Positions 6,573-13,943 of a stretch of DNA of 16,084 nucleotides are shown here, piece after piece; position 1 is the stretch's first letter; the number at the start of each line of letters is the position of its first letter. The notes beneath the pieces were generated by a model. That model made no database searches. It saw only the letters and a program-made list of their open reading frames with translations, and was not told where the DNA came from. A program made the translations under genes and the position numbers. Origin of the DNA: DASUSF01 sp036375275 (GTDB taxonomy: Bacteria; Pseudomonadota; Alphaproteobacteria; Geminicoccales; Geminicoccaceae); assembly GCA_036375275.1 (NCBI GenBank), contig DASUSF010000287.1, positions 1-16,084 on the forward strand, in the 5' to 3' direction.

Positions 6573-7916
6573 ATGCGCATCGCGATGATCGGCACCGGAT
6601 ACGTCGGCCTCGTGTCCGCCGCGTGCTTCGCCGAGTTCGGCGTGGAGGTCGCGGCGGTCGACAAGGACGCGGCCAAGGTGGAGGGGCTGCGGGCCGGCCG
6701 GATCCCGATCTACGAGCCGGGCCTCGAGGAGATCGTCACCCGCAACGCCAAGGACGGCCGGCTGCACTTCACGACCGACCTCGCGAGCGCGGTCAACGAC
6801 GTCGACGCGGTGTTCATCGCGGTGGGCACGCCGTCCCGGCGGGGCGACGGGCACGCCGATCTGACCTTCCTGTTCGCCGCCGCCGAGGAGATCGCGCGCG
6901 GGCTGAAGGGCGACGTGGTGGTGGTGACCAAGTCCACCGTGCCGGTCGGCACCGGGCGGAAGCTGAACCGGCTGTTCCAGGAGCTCCGGCCCGATCTCAA
7001 GGTCGAGATCGCCTCGAACCCGGAGTTCCTGCGGGAGGGCTCGGCGATCGAGGACTTCATGCGCCCGGACCGCGTCGTCGTCGGGGTCGAGACCGAGCAC
7101 GCCCAGCAGGTCCTGGACAAGCTCTATCGCCCGCTCAACCTGCTCGAGACGCCGATCCTGTTCACCTCCCTCGAATCGGCCGAGCTGATCAAGTACGCCA
7201 CCAACAGCTTCCTCGCGACCAAGGTCACCTTCATCAACGAGATCGCCGACCTCTGCGAGCGGGTCGGCGCCGACGTCCAGACCGTGGCCAAGGGCCTCGG
7301 CCTCGACCGCCGGATCGGCGGCAAGTTCCTGCACCCGGGGCCGGGCTTCGGCGGCTCCTGCTTCCCGAAGGACACCATCGCGCTGATCAGGATCGCCGAG
7401 GAGGCGCGCACCCACATGCGGATCGTCGAGAGCGTGGTCTCGGTCAACGAGGGCCGCAAGCGCACCATGGTCCGGAAGATCATCGACGCCTGCGGCGGCT
7501 CGGTCCGCGGCATGACCATCGCCGTGCTCGGGATCACCTTCAAGCCCAACACCGACGACATCCGCGACAGCCCGAGCCTCGTCATCCTGCCGGCGCTGCA
7601 GGCGGAGGGCGCGACCATCCAGGCGTTCGACCCGGAGGGCATGGAGATGGCGCGGCCGGAGCTGCCGGGCGTGCGCTGGTGCGACGACGCGTACGCCGCC
7701 ATGGAGGACGCCGACGCGCTGGTCCTGCTCACCGAGTGGAACGAGTTCCGGGCGCTCGACCTCAAGCGGATGCGGGACCTCCTGAAGCGTCCGATCGTGG
7801 TCGACCTGCGCAACATCTACGAGCCGTCGGAGATGCTGAGCGCCGGCTTCAGCTACACCAGCATCGGCCGCCCGACGCCGGCCCACGGCATCGCGACCGT
7901 GCGCGAGGTGGCGTGA
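6573..7916 (+). CDS. ugd: UDP-glucose 6-dehydrogenase
   Basis: A complete 447-residue UDP-glucose dehydrogenase, which oxidises UDP-glucose to UDP-glucuronate with two NAD+ in the cytosol. The N-terminal NAD-binding domain starts with IGTGYVGLVSA (6-16) and D30. Family motifs follow: the VGTPS segment (84-88), TKSTVPVGT (119-127), NPEFLREGSAIEDF (149-162), the ELIKYATN helix with K207 and N211, and the catalytic Cys C263 in FGGSCFPKD. The C-terminal UDP-binding domain has LGITFKPNTDD and RDSPS. The length is normal. The ATG at 6573 begins the Rossmann fold and has a purine-rich GAAAGAGA upstream; the frame extending farther upstream runs through the galU remnant region and is not coding. Its stop overlaps the start of the phosphomutase by four bases, so the two are translationally coupled. 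UDP-glucuronate would feed exopolysaccharide, capsule or lipid glycosylation. Confidence 0.96.
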   Translation: MRIAMIGTGYVGLVSAACFAEFGVEVAAVDKDAAKVEGLRAGRIPIYEPGLEEIVTRNAKDGRLHFTTDLASAVNDVDAVFIAVGTPSRRGDGHADLTFLFAAAEEIARGLKGDVVVVTKSTVPVGTGRKLNRLFQELRPDLKVEIASNPEFLREGSAIEDFMRPDRVVVGVETEHAQQVLDKLYRPLNLLETPILFTSLESAELIKYATNSFLATKVTFINEIADLCERVGADVQTVAKGLGLDRRIGGKFLHPGPGFGGSCFPKDTIALIRIAEEARTHMRIVESVVSVNEGRKRTMVRKIIDACGGSVRGMTIAVLGITFKPNTDDIRDSPSLVILPALQAEGATIQAFDPEGMEMARPELPGVRWCDDAYAAMEDADALVLLTEWNEFRALDLKRMRDLLKRPIVVDLRNIYEPSEMLSAGFSYTSIGRPTPAHGIATVREVA

Positions 7917-9319
7917 GCGTGGGGGCGGCGGCCGTCGCCGCCGGCCATCGCTTCCATGCGACCATCCTGCGCGAGTACGACGTCCGCGGGATCGTCGGCG
8001 AGACCCTGGGCGAGGCGGATGCGCGCGCCCTCGGCCGGGCCTACGGGACGCTGATCAGGCGCGCCGGCGGACGGCGCGTGGCGCTCGGCTACGACGGCCG
8101 CCTGAGTTCGCCCGAGCTGGCCGGCGCCGCCGCCGAGGGGATCACGGCGAGCGGCGTCGACGTGACGCTGATCGGGCGTGGGCCGACCCCGATGCTCTAC
8201 TTCGCGGTGCACCACCTCGACGCCGATGGCGGCATCCAGATCACCGGCTCGCACAACCCGCCCAGCCACAACGGCTTCAAGATGATGCTCGGCAAGGGCT
8301 CGCTGTACGGCGAGCGGATCAAGGAGCTGGGCCGGATCGCCGGCGTCGCCGATTACGAGGCCGGGCAGGGGGAGGTGCGCGAGGTCGACGTCGCGGATGC
8401 CTACGTCGAGCGCCTGCTCCGCGACTACCCGCCCGGCGGGCGCGAGCTGCACGTGGTCTGGGACGCCGGCAACGGCGCCACCGGCGACGTCCTGAAGGCG
8501 CTCGCGGCGCGGCTCCCCGGCCGCCACGAGCTCCTGTTCGCCGAGATCGACGGCCGCTTCCCGAACCACCACCCCGACCCGACCGTGCCCGAGAACCTCG
8601 TGGCGCTGATCGAGCGGGTGCGCGCCAGCGGGGCCGAGATCGGGATCGCGTTCGATGGCGACGGCGACCGGATCGGCGTGGTCGACGGCGGCGGCGGCAT
8701 CCTGTTCGGCGACCAGCTGATGCAGATCCTGGCCGCCGAGGTTCTGGCCCGGCATCCCGGCGCGTCGATCATCGCCGACGTCAAGGCGAGTCAGGCGCTG
8801 TTCGACGCGATCGAGCAGCTCGGCGGGCGGCCGGTCATGTACCGGACCGGGCATTCCCTGATCAAGAGCGCGATGAAGGAGCTGCAGTCGCCGCTCGCGG
8901 GCGAGATGAGCGGCCACATCTTCTATGCCGACGGCTTCTACGGCCACGACGACGCGCTCTACGTCGCGATCCGGCTGCTCGCGATCCTGGCGGCCGGGGA
9001 GGCGACGCTCGAGCAGCTGCACGCGCGGATGCCACCGCTGGTGAATACTCCGGAACTCCGGATCGACTGTCCGGACGAGACCAAGTTCGACGTGGTGGAG
9101 CGGGTCCGGGCGCGGCTCGCCGCGGCGGGCGCCGAGGTCGACGCGATGGACGGCGTCCGGGTGAAGACGGCCGACGGCTGGTGGCTGCTCCGCGCCTCCA
9201 ACACCCAGGCGGTCCTGGTGGCGCGGGCGGAGGCTGCGGACGCCGCGGGTCTCGAGCGGCTGAAGGGCCAGATCAGGGACCACCTGGAGGCTGCGGGCGT
9301 CGCCGCCGGCCAGCTCTGA
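7913..9319 (+). CDS. Phosphomannomutase/phosphoglucomutase (AlgC/PgmG type)
   Basis: A 468-residue alpha-D-phosphohexomutase that interconverts glucose-6-P/glucose-1-P and mannose-6-P/mannose-1-P. All four family loops are present: the phosphoserine loop TGSHNPPSHNGFKM with S113, the metal loop DGDGDR with D248, D250 and D252, the sugar-recognition loop GEMSGH (330-335), which is that of dual-specificity PMM/PGM enzymes, and the phosphate-binding loop RASNT (427-431). The last is followed by QA instead of the common P-containing end. The GTG start at 7913 overlaps the ugd stop (GTGA) and has GAGGTG upstream; a second GTG six bases later is possible. Products are the precursors for GDP-mannose and UDP-glucose. 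Coupling with ugd indicates a nucleotide-sugar operon for surface polysaccharide. Confidence 0.94.
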   Translation: MSVGAAAVAAGHRFHATILREYDVRGIVGETLGEADARALGRAYGTLIRRAGGRRVALGYDGRLSSPELAGAAAEGITASGVDVTLIGRGPTPMLYFAVHHLDADGGIQITGSHNPPSHNGFKMMLGKGSLYGERIKELGRIAGVADYEAGQGEVREVDVADAYVERLLRDYPPGGRELHVVWDAGNGATGDVLKALAARLPGRHELLFAEIDGRFPNHHPDPTVPENLVALIERVRASGAEIGIAFDGDGDRIGVVDGGGGILFGDQLMQILAAEVLARHPGASIIADVKASQALFDAIEQLGGRPVMYRTGHSLIKSAMKELQSPLAGEMSGHIFYADGFYGHDDALYVAIRLLAILAAGEATLEQLHARMPPLVNTPELRIDCPDETKFDVVERVRARLAAAGAEVDAMDGVRVKTADGWWLLRASNTQAVLVARAEAADAAGLERLKGQIRDHLEAAGVAAGQL

Positions 9320-9423
9320 GGAGCGCGCTCTGGCCGCTTCTGCGGAGCCCGTCCCGTCCGCCCTTGCGCGCGGGCGCGGGTCTGCCAGTCTGGACGCCCC
9401 GATCATCAGCGGAGGCCCGGACC

Positions 9424-10161
9424 ATGGACGAGATCCTCGAGGGCATGCGCGCCGAGGCGCCGATCGACCTCGGCCGGTTCGAGATCGGCGGCCGTGCGGT
9501 CGGGCTGGTCGTGGTCGACGAGGTGAACGGCTTCTGCACCGTCGGCGCCGGCAACCTCGCGCCGCCGGCGCCGGATGCGCAGATCAGCCGGATGGTCGGC
9601 GAGACCGACCGGCTCGCCCGGCGCTTCGCCGACGAGAAGCGGCCGATCCTCGCCTTCCTCGACACCCACGAGCCCGGCCGGCCCGAGCCGCCGTACCCGC
9701 CCCACTGCGAGCGCGGGACGGGCGAGGAGAACCTCGTCCCGGAGCTCGCCTGGCTCGAGGATTCGGCCCACGCGTCCCTGATCCGCAAGGACTGCATCAA
9801 CGGCTTCATCGGCGCCATCGAGGCGACCTTCCACGGCAAGCACGGCCAGCACCACAACAAGGTGGTCGACTGGACCAACGCGCACCGCCTGGATGCCGTG
9901 TTGGTGGCCGGCATCTGCACCGACATCTGCGTCATGGACTTCGTGCTCACGCTGCTCTCGGCGCGCAACCACGGCATGATGCCGACCCTCGAGGACATCG
10001 TGGTGTTCGAGCCGGCGACCGCGACCTACGATCTGCCGCGGCAGACGGCGGCCGAGCTCGGCCTGCCGCCGACCGCCGCGCATCCGAAGGCGCTGACCCA
10101 CCACATGGGCCTCTACTTCATGGCGTCACGCGGCGCCGTGCTCGCCGACCAGCTCGGCTGA
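9424..10161 (+). CDS. Plant-type nicotinamidase (cysteine hydrolase, isochorismatase fold)
   Basis: A 245-residue cysteine hydrolase that resembles the plant nicotinamidase NIC1 group much more than bacterial PncA. It would convert nicotinamide to nicotinate plus ammonia for NAD salvage. Shared stretches include LVVVDEVNGFCTVGAGNLAP, ILAFLDTHEPGRPEPPYPPH, LIRKDCINGFIGAIE and VAGICTDICVMDFVLTLLSA. The catalytic triad is D32, K122 and C165; probable metal ligands are D80, H82 and H94 (PPH). The ATG at 9424 follows GGAGG at a good distance; the open frame upstream belongs to the overlap with the phosphomutase gene and is not coding. It is convergent with the MFS gene, and their ends overlap by 49 bases. 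No other NAD-salvage gene is adjacent. The exact amide substrate is inferred from similarity. Confidence 0.88.
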   Translation: MDEILEGMRAEAPIDLGRFEIGGRAVGLVVVDEVNGFCTVGAGNLAPPAPDAQISRMVGETDRLARRFADEKRPILAFLDTHEPGRPEPPYPPHCERGTGEENLVPELAWLEDSAHASLIRKDCINGFIGAIEATFHGKHGQHHNKVVDWTNAHRLDAVLVAGICTDICVMDFVLTLLSARNHGMMPTLEDIVVFEPATATYDLPRQTAAELGLPPTAAHPKALTHHMGLYFMASRGAVLADQLG

Positions 10162-11504
10162 GCCCTCGGCTGACCGCTCGGCGGCGCCGCGGCATCGTCC
10201 GCCGGCGGCGGGTCCGGCTCCGGGCCCCACCCCCGGGGATCGAGGCGGGCCGCGACCGGCGTCGGCCGCGCCGCCGCGCTGCTGATCACGAAGTCGTCCT
10301 TGGCGTCGGCCGGCGGCGCGGCGCGGCGAGTCATGCGCCAGACGGTGAAGACCGCGAAGACCAGATGGACCGTCGCGGTGAACAGGAACAGGCCGCCGAT
10401 CCCCGCCCGCTCCATCAGCGCGGCTGCGAGGATCGGGCCGATGGTGGCGCCGAGGCCCCAGGTGAGGAGCAGGCCACTGCTCGTCTCGACGAACTCGGTC
10501 CGCCCGACGAAGTCGTTGGTGTGCGCCGTGCACAGGCCGTAGAGGGGGTAGACGCTGGCGCCGAACAGCAGGGCGAGGCCGATCAGCGAGCCGTGCGGCA
10601 GCGGGTCGATGACCAGCTGGATCGGCAGCAGGCCGCCGCCCGAACGGGCGTCGGCGGCGAGCATCATGACTACGCCGACCGCCATGGCGAGCAGGCAGAC
10701 GGCGCCGATCACGCGGCGCCGGTCGATCCGGTCGGACAGGCGGCCGAGCGGCACCTGCGCGATCGTCCCGCCGACCAGCGCCGCGCTCATGAACAGCGCG
10801 ATCTCGACCACCGAGAGCCCGGCGGCACTGGCGAACACCGGCCCGAGGCTGCCGAAGGCGCCGTTCGCCATGCCGACGAAGAAGCAGCCGAGCACGCCGA
10901 CCGGCGACAGGCGGTAGAGCCGGGCGAGCCGCAGCCGGACCCGCTCGATCGGTGGCGGCCCGACCGACGTGGTCAGGCCGACCGGGACCAGCCCGAGGAT
11001 GATCGCCGCCGCGGCCAGCGCGAACAGGTGGAACTCTCCCGGGTCGGCCGTCATGATCAGGATCTGGCCGAACGTGACCGAGGCCAGCTGGATGACCATG
11101 TAGGTCGAGAAGATCTGCCCCCGGTTGGTGTTCTGCGCCGCCTCGTTGAGCCAGCTCTCGATGACCATGAACAGCCCGGCGAAGCAGAAGCCGCTGACGA
11201 CCCGGAGGCCGATCCAGACCAGGGGGACGACGAAGGTCGCGTAGGCGAGCACGGTCGTGCCGGCGATCGCGGCGAGCACGGCGAAGGTGCGGATGTGGCC
11301 GACCCGCTTGACGATGTGGGGCGTGGTCAGGCAGCTCAGCGCGAAGCCCGCCGGGTAGGCCGCGCCCATCAGGCCGATCGACTGGGTCGAGAAGGCCTCG
11401 AGCGTCGCCCGGACCGGCAGCAGCAGGGACTGGAGCCCGTTGCCCAACAGAAGGATGCTGGCGCCGAGCAGGAGCGCGGCGATGGGAGCGATGGCGGCCG
11501 GCAT
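10113..11504 (-). CDS. MFS transporter (YcaD-like, 12 membrane helices)
   Basis: A major facilitator permease of 463 residues if it starts at ATG 11502-11504. About 12 hydrophobic helices run from MPAAIAPIAALLLGASILLL to a last one near LFLFTATVHLVFAVFTVW. The signature loop after helix 2 reads HIVKRVGHIR, the segment IESWLNEAAQNTNRGQ is shared with a group of proteobacterial MFS proteins of unknown substrate, and the central loop contains GRLSDRIDRRRVIG. About 65 cytoplasmic residues rich in Pro, Ala and Asp follow the last helix. An in-frame ATG at 11568-11570 (485 residues) and a GTG at 11616-11618 are possible starts. I prefer 11504 because the intervening codons lose the strong G/C third-base bias and helix 1 begins immediately; GGGG lies upstream. 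It is divergent from the methyltransferase and convergent with the nicotinamidase. Confidence 0.85.
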   Translation of the reverse strand: MPAAIAPIAALLLGASILLLGNGLQSLLLPVRATLEAFSTQSIGLMGAAYPAGFALSCLTTPHIVKRVGHIRTFAVLAAIAGTTVLAYATFVVPLVWIGLRVVSGFCFAGLFMVIESWLNEAAQNTNRGQIFSTYMVIQLASVTFGQILIMTADPGEFHLFALAAAAIILGLVPVGLTTSVGPPPIERVRLRLARLYRLSPVGVLGCFFVGMANGAFGSLGPVFASAAGLSVVEIALFMSAALVGGTIAQVPLGRLSDRIDRRRVIGAVCLLAMAVGVVMMLAADARSGGGLLPIQLVIDPLPHGSLIGLALLFGASVYPLYGLCTAHTNDFVGRTEFVETSSGLLLTWGLGATIGPILAAALMERAGIGGLFLFTATVHLVFAVFTVWRMTRRAAPPADAKDDFVISSAAARPTPVAARLDPRGWGPEPDPPPADDAAAPPSGQPRAQPSWSASTAPRDAMK

Positions 11505-11592
11505 GAAGACCCCGAGGTGTCGAGCGATCCGTCGCGAGATCCGGCGGAAGCGGACCCGAGCATCCACCATAGCGGCAGGCCGAGGGGCGAGC

Positions 11593-11599
11593 GAGGGGA
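11593..11599 (+). promoter_or_regulatory. Shine-Dalgarno site pointing to an ATC start
   Basis: GAGGGGA ends six bases before ATC at 11606, which is the position expected for a start codon. No ATG, GTG or TTG lies in frame between the upstream stop (TAG, 11570-11572) and the conserved N-terminus of the following protein. Confidence 0.55.
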
Positions 11600-11605
11600 C
11601 GAGCG

Positions 11606-12529
11606 ATCGAGACGCCACCCGAGATCTTCGACCGGCGGCTGGTCCGGCAGCGGCGCGACCGCGCGGCCCGGCGCGATCCGCCGCTGGACTACCTCGCCCG
11701 GCGGGTCAGCGCGCTGCTGGCCGAGCGGATCGGCGACGTGCGGCGCCGCTTCGCGCTCGCGCTCGCGATCGGCTGCGAGCCGGCGGAGCTCGAGCCGGTC
11801 CGCCGCCGGCAGATCGACCGCCTGGTCCATCTCGATCCAAGCGCGGCCGTGATCCGGGCGCGCGCCGTGCCCGGCGTGGTCGCCGACGAGGAGGCCTTGC
11901 CGCTCGCGGACGACCGCTTCGATCTGGTGATCGCATCCGGCAGCCTGCATCTGGTCAACGACCTGCCCGGCACCTTGATTCAGATCCGCCGGGCGCTCCG
12001 TCCCGACGGCCTGCTGCTCGGCGCGCTGGCGGGCGGCGACACGCTGATCGAGCTCCGCGAGTCCCTGCTTCAGGCCGAGCTCGAGATCCGCGGCGGGGCG
12101 GGGCTCAGGGTCGCGCCCTTCGCTGAGGTGCGCGATCTCGGCGCGCTGCTGCAGCGGGCCGGCTTCGCGCTCCCGGTGGTCGACCTCGAGACGCTCCGGG
12201 TTACTTTCGGCCACCCGCTCCGCCTGCTCCACGAGCTCCGGCACATGGGGCAGGGCAACCCGCTTTCCGAGCGAAGCCGCCGACCGCTCGACCGGGCGAC
12301 GCTGGGTCGGACCATCGAGATCTATGCCGAGCGCTTCGGCACTCCGGACGGGCGGATCCCCGCCACGTTCCAGTTTCTGATGCTGTCCGGCTGGCGGCCC
12401 GACCCGAGCCAGCCCGTCGCGCGCCGCCGGGGCAGCGGAATGCTGAGCCTCGCGCGGGAGCTCGGCGGGGCGGACGACGAGCCCGACGACGCGCCTGGAA
12501 CTGGCTCAACCACCGGACGTTCCCCCTAG
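11606..12529 (+). CDS. NDUFAF5/BioC-like SAM methyltransferase family protein, apparent ATC start
   Basis: A 307-residue protein (counting from the ATC) of the family that includes the mitochondrial complex I assembly factor NDUFAF5 and its alphaproteobacterial relatives. The N-terminus ETPPEIFDRRLVRQRRDRAA is the family's usual opening. Later family features are VVADEEALPLADDRFDLVIA, LHLVNDLPGTLIQIRRALRP, LLLGALAGGDTLIELRESL, LRHMGQGNPL and a late FQFLMLSGWRP. Motif I, normally LDLGxxxG, is worn down to LALAIGCEPAEL (about 51-62), so SAM binding is uncertain. The nearest standard start is GTG 11738, which would remove 44 conserved residues including the signature above. An ATC start, or a sequencing error of a true ATG, is therefore more likely. 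The C-terminal ~30 residues are a low-complexity acidic/Thr tail that also contains the next gene's promoter. Confidence 0.78.
   Translation: METPPEIFDRRLVRQRRDRAARRDPPLDYLARRVSALLAERIGDVRRRFALALAIGCEPAELEPVRRRQIDRLVHLDPSAAVIRARAVPGVVADEEALPLADDRFDLVIASGSLHLVNDLPGTLIQIRRALRPDGLLLGALAGGDTLIELRESLLQAELEIRGGAGLRVAPFAEVRDLGALLQRAGFALPVVDLETLRVTFGHPLRLLHELRHMGQGNPLSERSRRPLDRATLGRTIEIYAERFGTPDGRIPATFQFLMLSGWRPDPSQPVARRRGSGMLSLARELGGADDEPDDAPGTGSTTGRSP
12497..12521 (+). promoter_or_regulatory. EcfG-type general stress response promoter (GGAAC-N16-CGTT)
   Basis: GGAAC at 12497-12501 is followed after exactly 16 bases by CGTT at 12518-12521. This is the published consensus for promoters read by the alphaproteobacterial general stress sigma factor EcfG. 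It lies inside the last codons of the upstream methyltransferase gene, about 100 bases before the ATG of the stress gene trio. Its match and its place before genes of a stress-associated type make it convincing, though no expression data are available here. Confidence 0.72.
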
Positions 12530-12623
12530 CAGCAAACCGGCCGGGCCCGCAGGGCGTGCCGCATTCCGCTTGGGGATCGGCCTGTCGTCGGGTCGGCTCC
12601 ACGGCTTCAGAGGGGAGCACATC

Positions 12624-13514
12624 ATGTCGACATCGAATGCCGGGGGGCCGGAACGCAGCCCTTACGCCGGCGGCAGCAGCGGACCGGATGCCGATCGGGG
12701 CCGCGAGAGCGACCTCCGGCGGGAGGCCGAGCAGAGGGCGGAGCGGCTGGGCGCCGATGCCGGCGCGGCGGCCGACCGGGTGAGGCGCGAGGCCGAGGCC
12801 GGCGCCGGGGCCGCCGGCAGCCGGGCGCGGGCGATCGGCGACGAGCTGAGGAGCGGCGCCAGCAGCCTGGCAGATCAGGCGCGTGCCCGTGCCCGCGAGG
12901 CGATCGAGGACCAGAAGAGCCAGGTCGCCGACGACGTGGGCGACGTCGCGCATGCGCTCCGCAGCAGCGCGAGCGACCTCGAGTCCCGCAACAAGGGGTC
13001 GGCGGCCTACTACGTCGAGCAGGCCGCGGACAGCCTCGAGCGCATCGCCGACAACGTCCGCCGCCAGGATCTCGGCGGCATCCTCCATCAGGCGGAGGAT
13101 CTCGCCCGCCGGCAGCCGGCGCTGTTCATCGGCGGCGCGGTCGCGGCCGGCTTCGCCATCTCGCGCTTCCTGCGCAGCTCGGCCGAGCGGCACGCCGGGG
13201 AGAGCGGCGAGAGCATGGGCCGGCGCCCGGGCGCCTACCGCTCCGGCGCCGCGTCGGACACCTATCCCAGCGCGCCGCGCTCGCCGGCGCCCGGGACGCC
13301 GGGCGGTGCCGCGGCCGCCGGTCACGCTGGACCGACCGCCGCCGGGGCGACCAGCACGCCCTCCACGCCCGGCACCGCGACCCCGACCTCCGGCACGACC
13401 GCGGCGGGGGCGCCCGGCGGACCCGGCGCCGGCACGCCGAAGCCGAGTGGCTCACCCGCGACCGGTCCGGCGGGATCCGGCAGCGCGCCGGCCGGTCCGG
13501 TTGGCGACCGCTGA
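12624..13514 (+). CDS. Ala-rich single-span membrane protein of the stress/DUF3618 cluster
   Basis: A 296-residue protein resembling alphaproteobacterial 'nutrient deprivation-induced' proteins. Residues about 28-100 are an Ala/Arg/Glu-rich helical, coiled-coil or LEA-like stretch (SDLRREAEQRAERL, DQARARAREAIEDQKSQV). Residues 101-165 are the most conserved-looking part (VADDVGDVAHALRSSASDLE, YYVEQAADSLERIADNVRRQ, LARRQPALFIGG). One membrane helix spans about 166-181, and 203-296 is a Pro/Gly/Thr/Ala-rich disordered tail. It is probably anchored in the inner membrane with the long helix on one side; its biochemical role is unknown. The start ATG 12624 has AGAGGGGAG upstream. It is the first gene of a tight group of three and is preceded by an EcfG-type promoter, suggesting induction by starvation, osmotic or oxidative stress. 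Confidence 0.8.
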   Translation: MSTSNAGGPERSPYAGGSSGPDADRGRESDLRREAEQRAERLGADAGAAADRVRREAEAGAGAAGSRARAIGDELRSGASSLADQARARAREAIEDQKSQVADDVGDVAHALRSSASDLESRNKGSAAYYVEQAADSLERIADNVRRQDLGGILHQAEDLARRQPALFIGGAVAAGFAISRFLRSSAERHAGESGESMGRRPGAYRSGAASDTYPSAPRSPAPGTPGGAAAAGHAGPTAAGATSTPSTPGTATPTSGTTAAGAPGGPGAGTPKPSGSPATGPAGSGSAPAGPVGDR

Positions 13515-13520
13515 GGCCGG

Positions 13521-13943
13521 GTGGCGAGCGCGACGATGATGACGGCGGGTCCGGGCGGTCGGAGCATCGGGCAGCTGCTGCGCGATCTGGCGTCCGAAAG
13601 CGCGGATCTGGTGCGCGGTGAGATCGCCCTCGCGAAGGCCGAGCTGACCGAGAAGGCGGCCCAGGCGGCCGGCGGGGTCGGCATGCTCGTCGCCGGCAGC
13701 CTGGTCGCGTTCGCCGGCCTCCTGGTCCTCCTCGATGCCGCCGTGTACGGGCTGGCGCGGCTGCTCGGGACCGAGAGTCTGCCGGCGCTCGCCGCACTGA
13801 TCGTCGGCGCGGTCACGATCGCGCTCGGCGGTCTCCTGGTCCACCGCGGCCGGACCAGCCTCAAGCCCCGCAACCTCGCGCCGGCGCGCACGGCGCAGTC
13901 GCTCGAACGCGACCGGCAGTTCGTCAAGGAGCAGATGCCATGA
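13521..13943 (+). CDS. Phage-holin-family-like (DUF1469) membrane protein
   Basis: A 140-residue protein of the Phage_holin_3_6/DUF1469 family. Residues 12-50 form an amphipathic helix (SIGQLLRDLASESADLVRGE) with ALAKAELTEKAAQAA, and two membrane helices lie at about 52-74 and 90-112, followed by a basic tail. Despite the family name, these proteins occur on bacterial chromosomes beside DUF3618 and 'nutrient deprivation' genes and are not part of a lysis cassette; no endolysin or spanin is present. The GTG start at 13521 lies 6 bases after the previous stop with GAGG four bases upstream; ATG codons at 13536 and 13539 are alternatives. Its end overlaps the next gene by four bases (ATGA), so translation is coupled. 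It is likely to work with its two neighbours at the inner membrane. Confidence 0.85.
   Translation: MASATMMTAGPGGRSIGQLLRDLASESADLVRGEIALAKAELTEKAAQAAGGVGMLVAGSLVAFAGLLVLLDAAVYGLARLLGTESLPALAALIVGAVTIALGGLLVHRGRTSLKPRNLAPARTAQSLERDRQFVKEQMP

Noticed and set aside
6276..7886. A 536-codon leftward frame antisense to ugd
   Set aside because: Composition is a mirror of the ugd codons (runs of Asp, Arg, Val, His) with no family motif; ugd itself is certain.
6623..7912. Extension of the phosphomutase frame upstream through ugd
   Set aside because: Residues before 7913 are an Arg/Gly/Pro-rich frame shadow of ugd. The phosphomutase fold starts just after the GTG at 7913.
9321..9330. GAGCGCGCTC palindrome as a terminator after the phosphomutase gene
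   Set aside because: It has no loop and is not followed by a T-run, so it is better seen as a GC-rich chance palindrome.
7853..9406. A 517-codon leftward frame antisense to the phosphomutase
   Set aside because: No domain motif is seen, and the sense strand carries all four phosphohexomutase loops.
10365..11852. A 495-codon rightward frame antisense to the MFS gene
   Set aside because: Low-complexity Asp/Gln/Arg-rich shadow; the opposite strand has twelve clear membrane helices.
13521..13943. Prophage or lysis cassette, because of the holin-like protein
   Set aside because: No endolysin, spanin, integrase, attachment repeat or structural gene is present. DUF1469 proteins in this context are chromosomal stress-cluster members.
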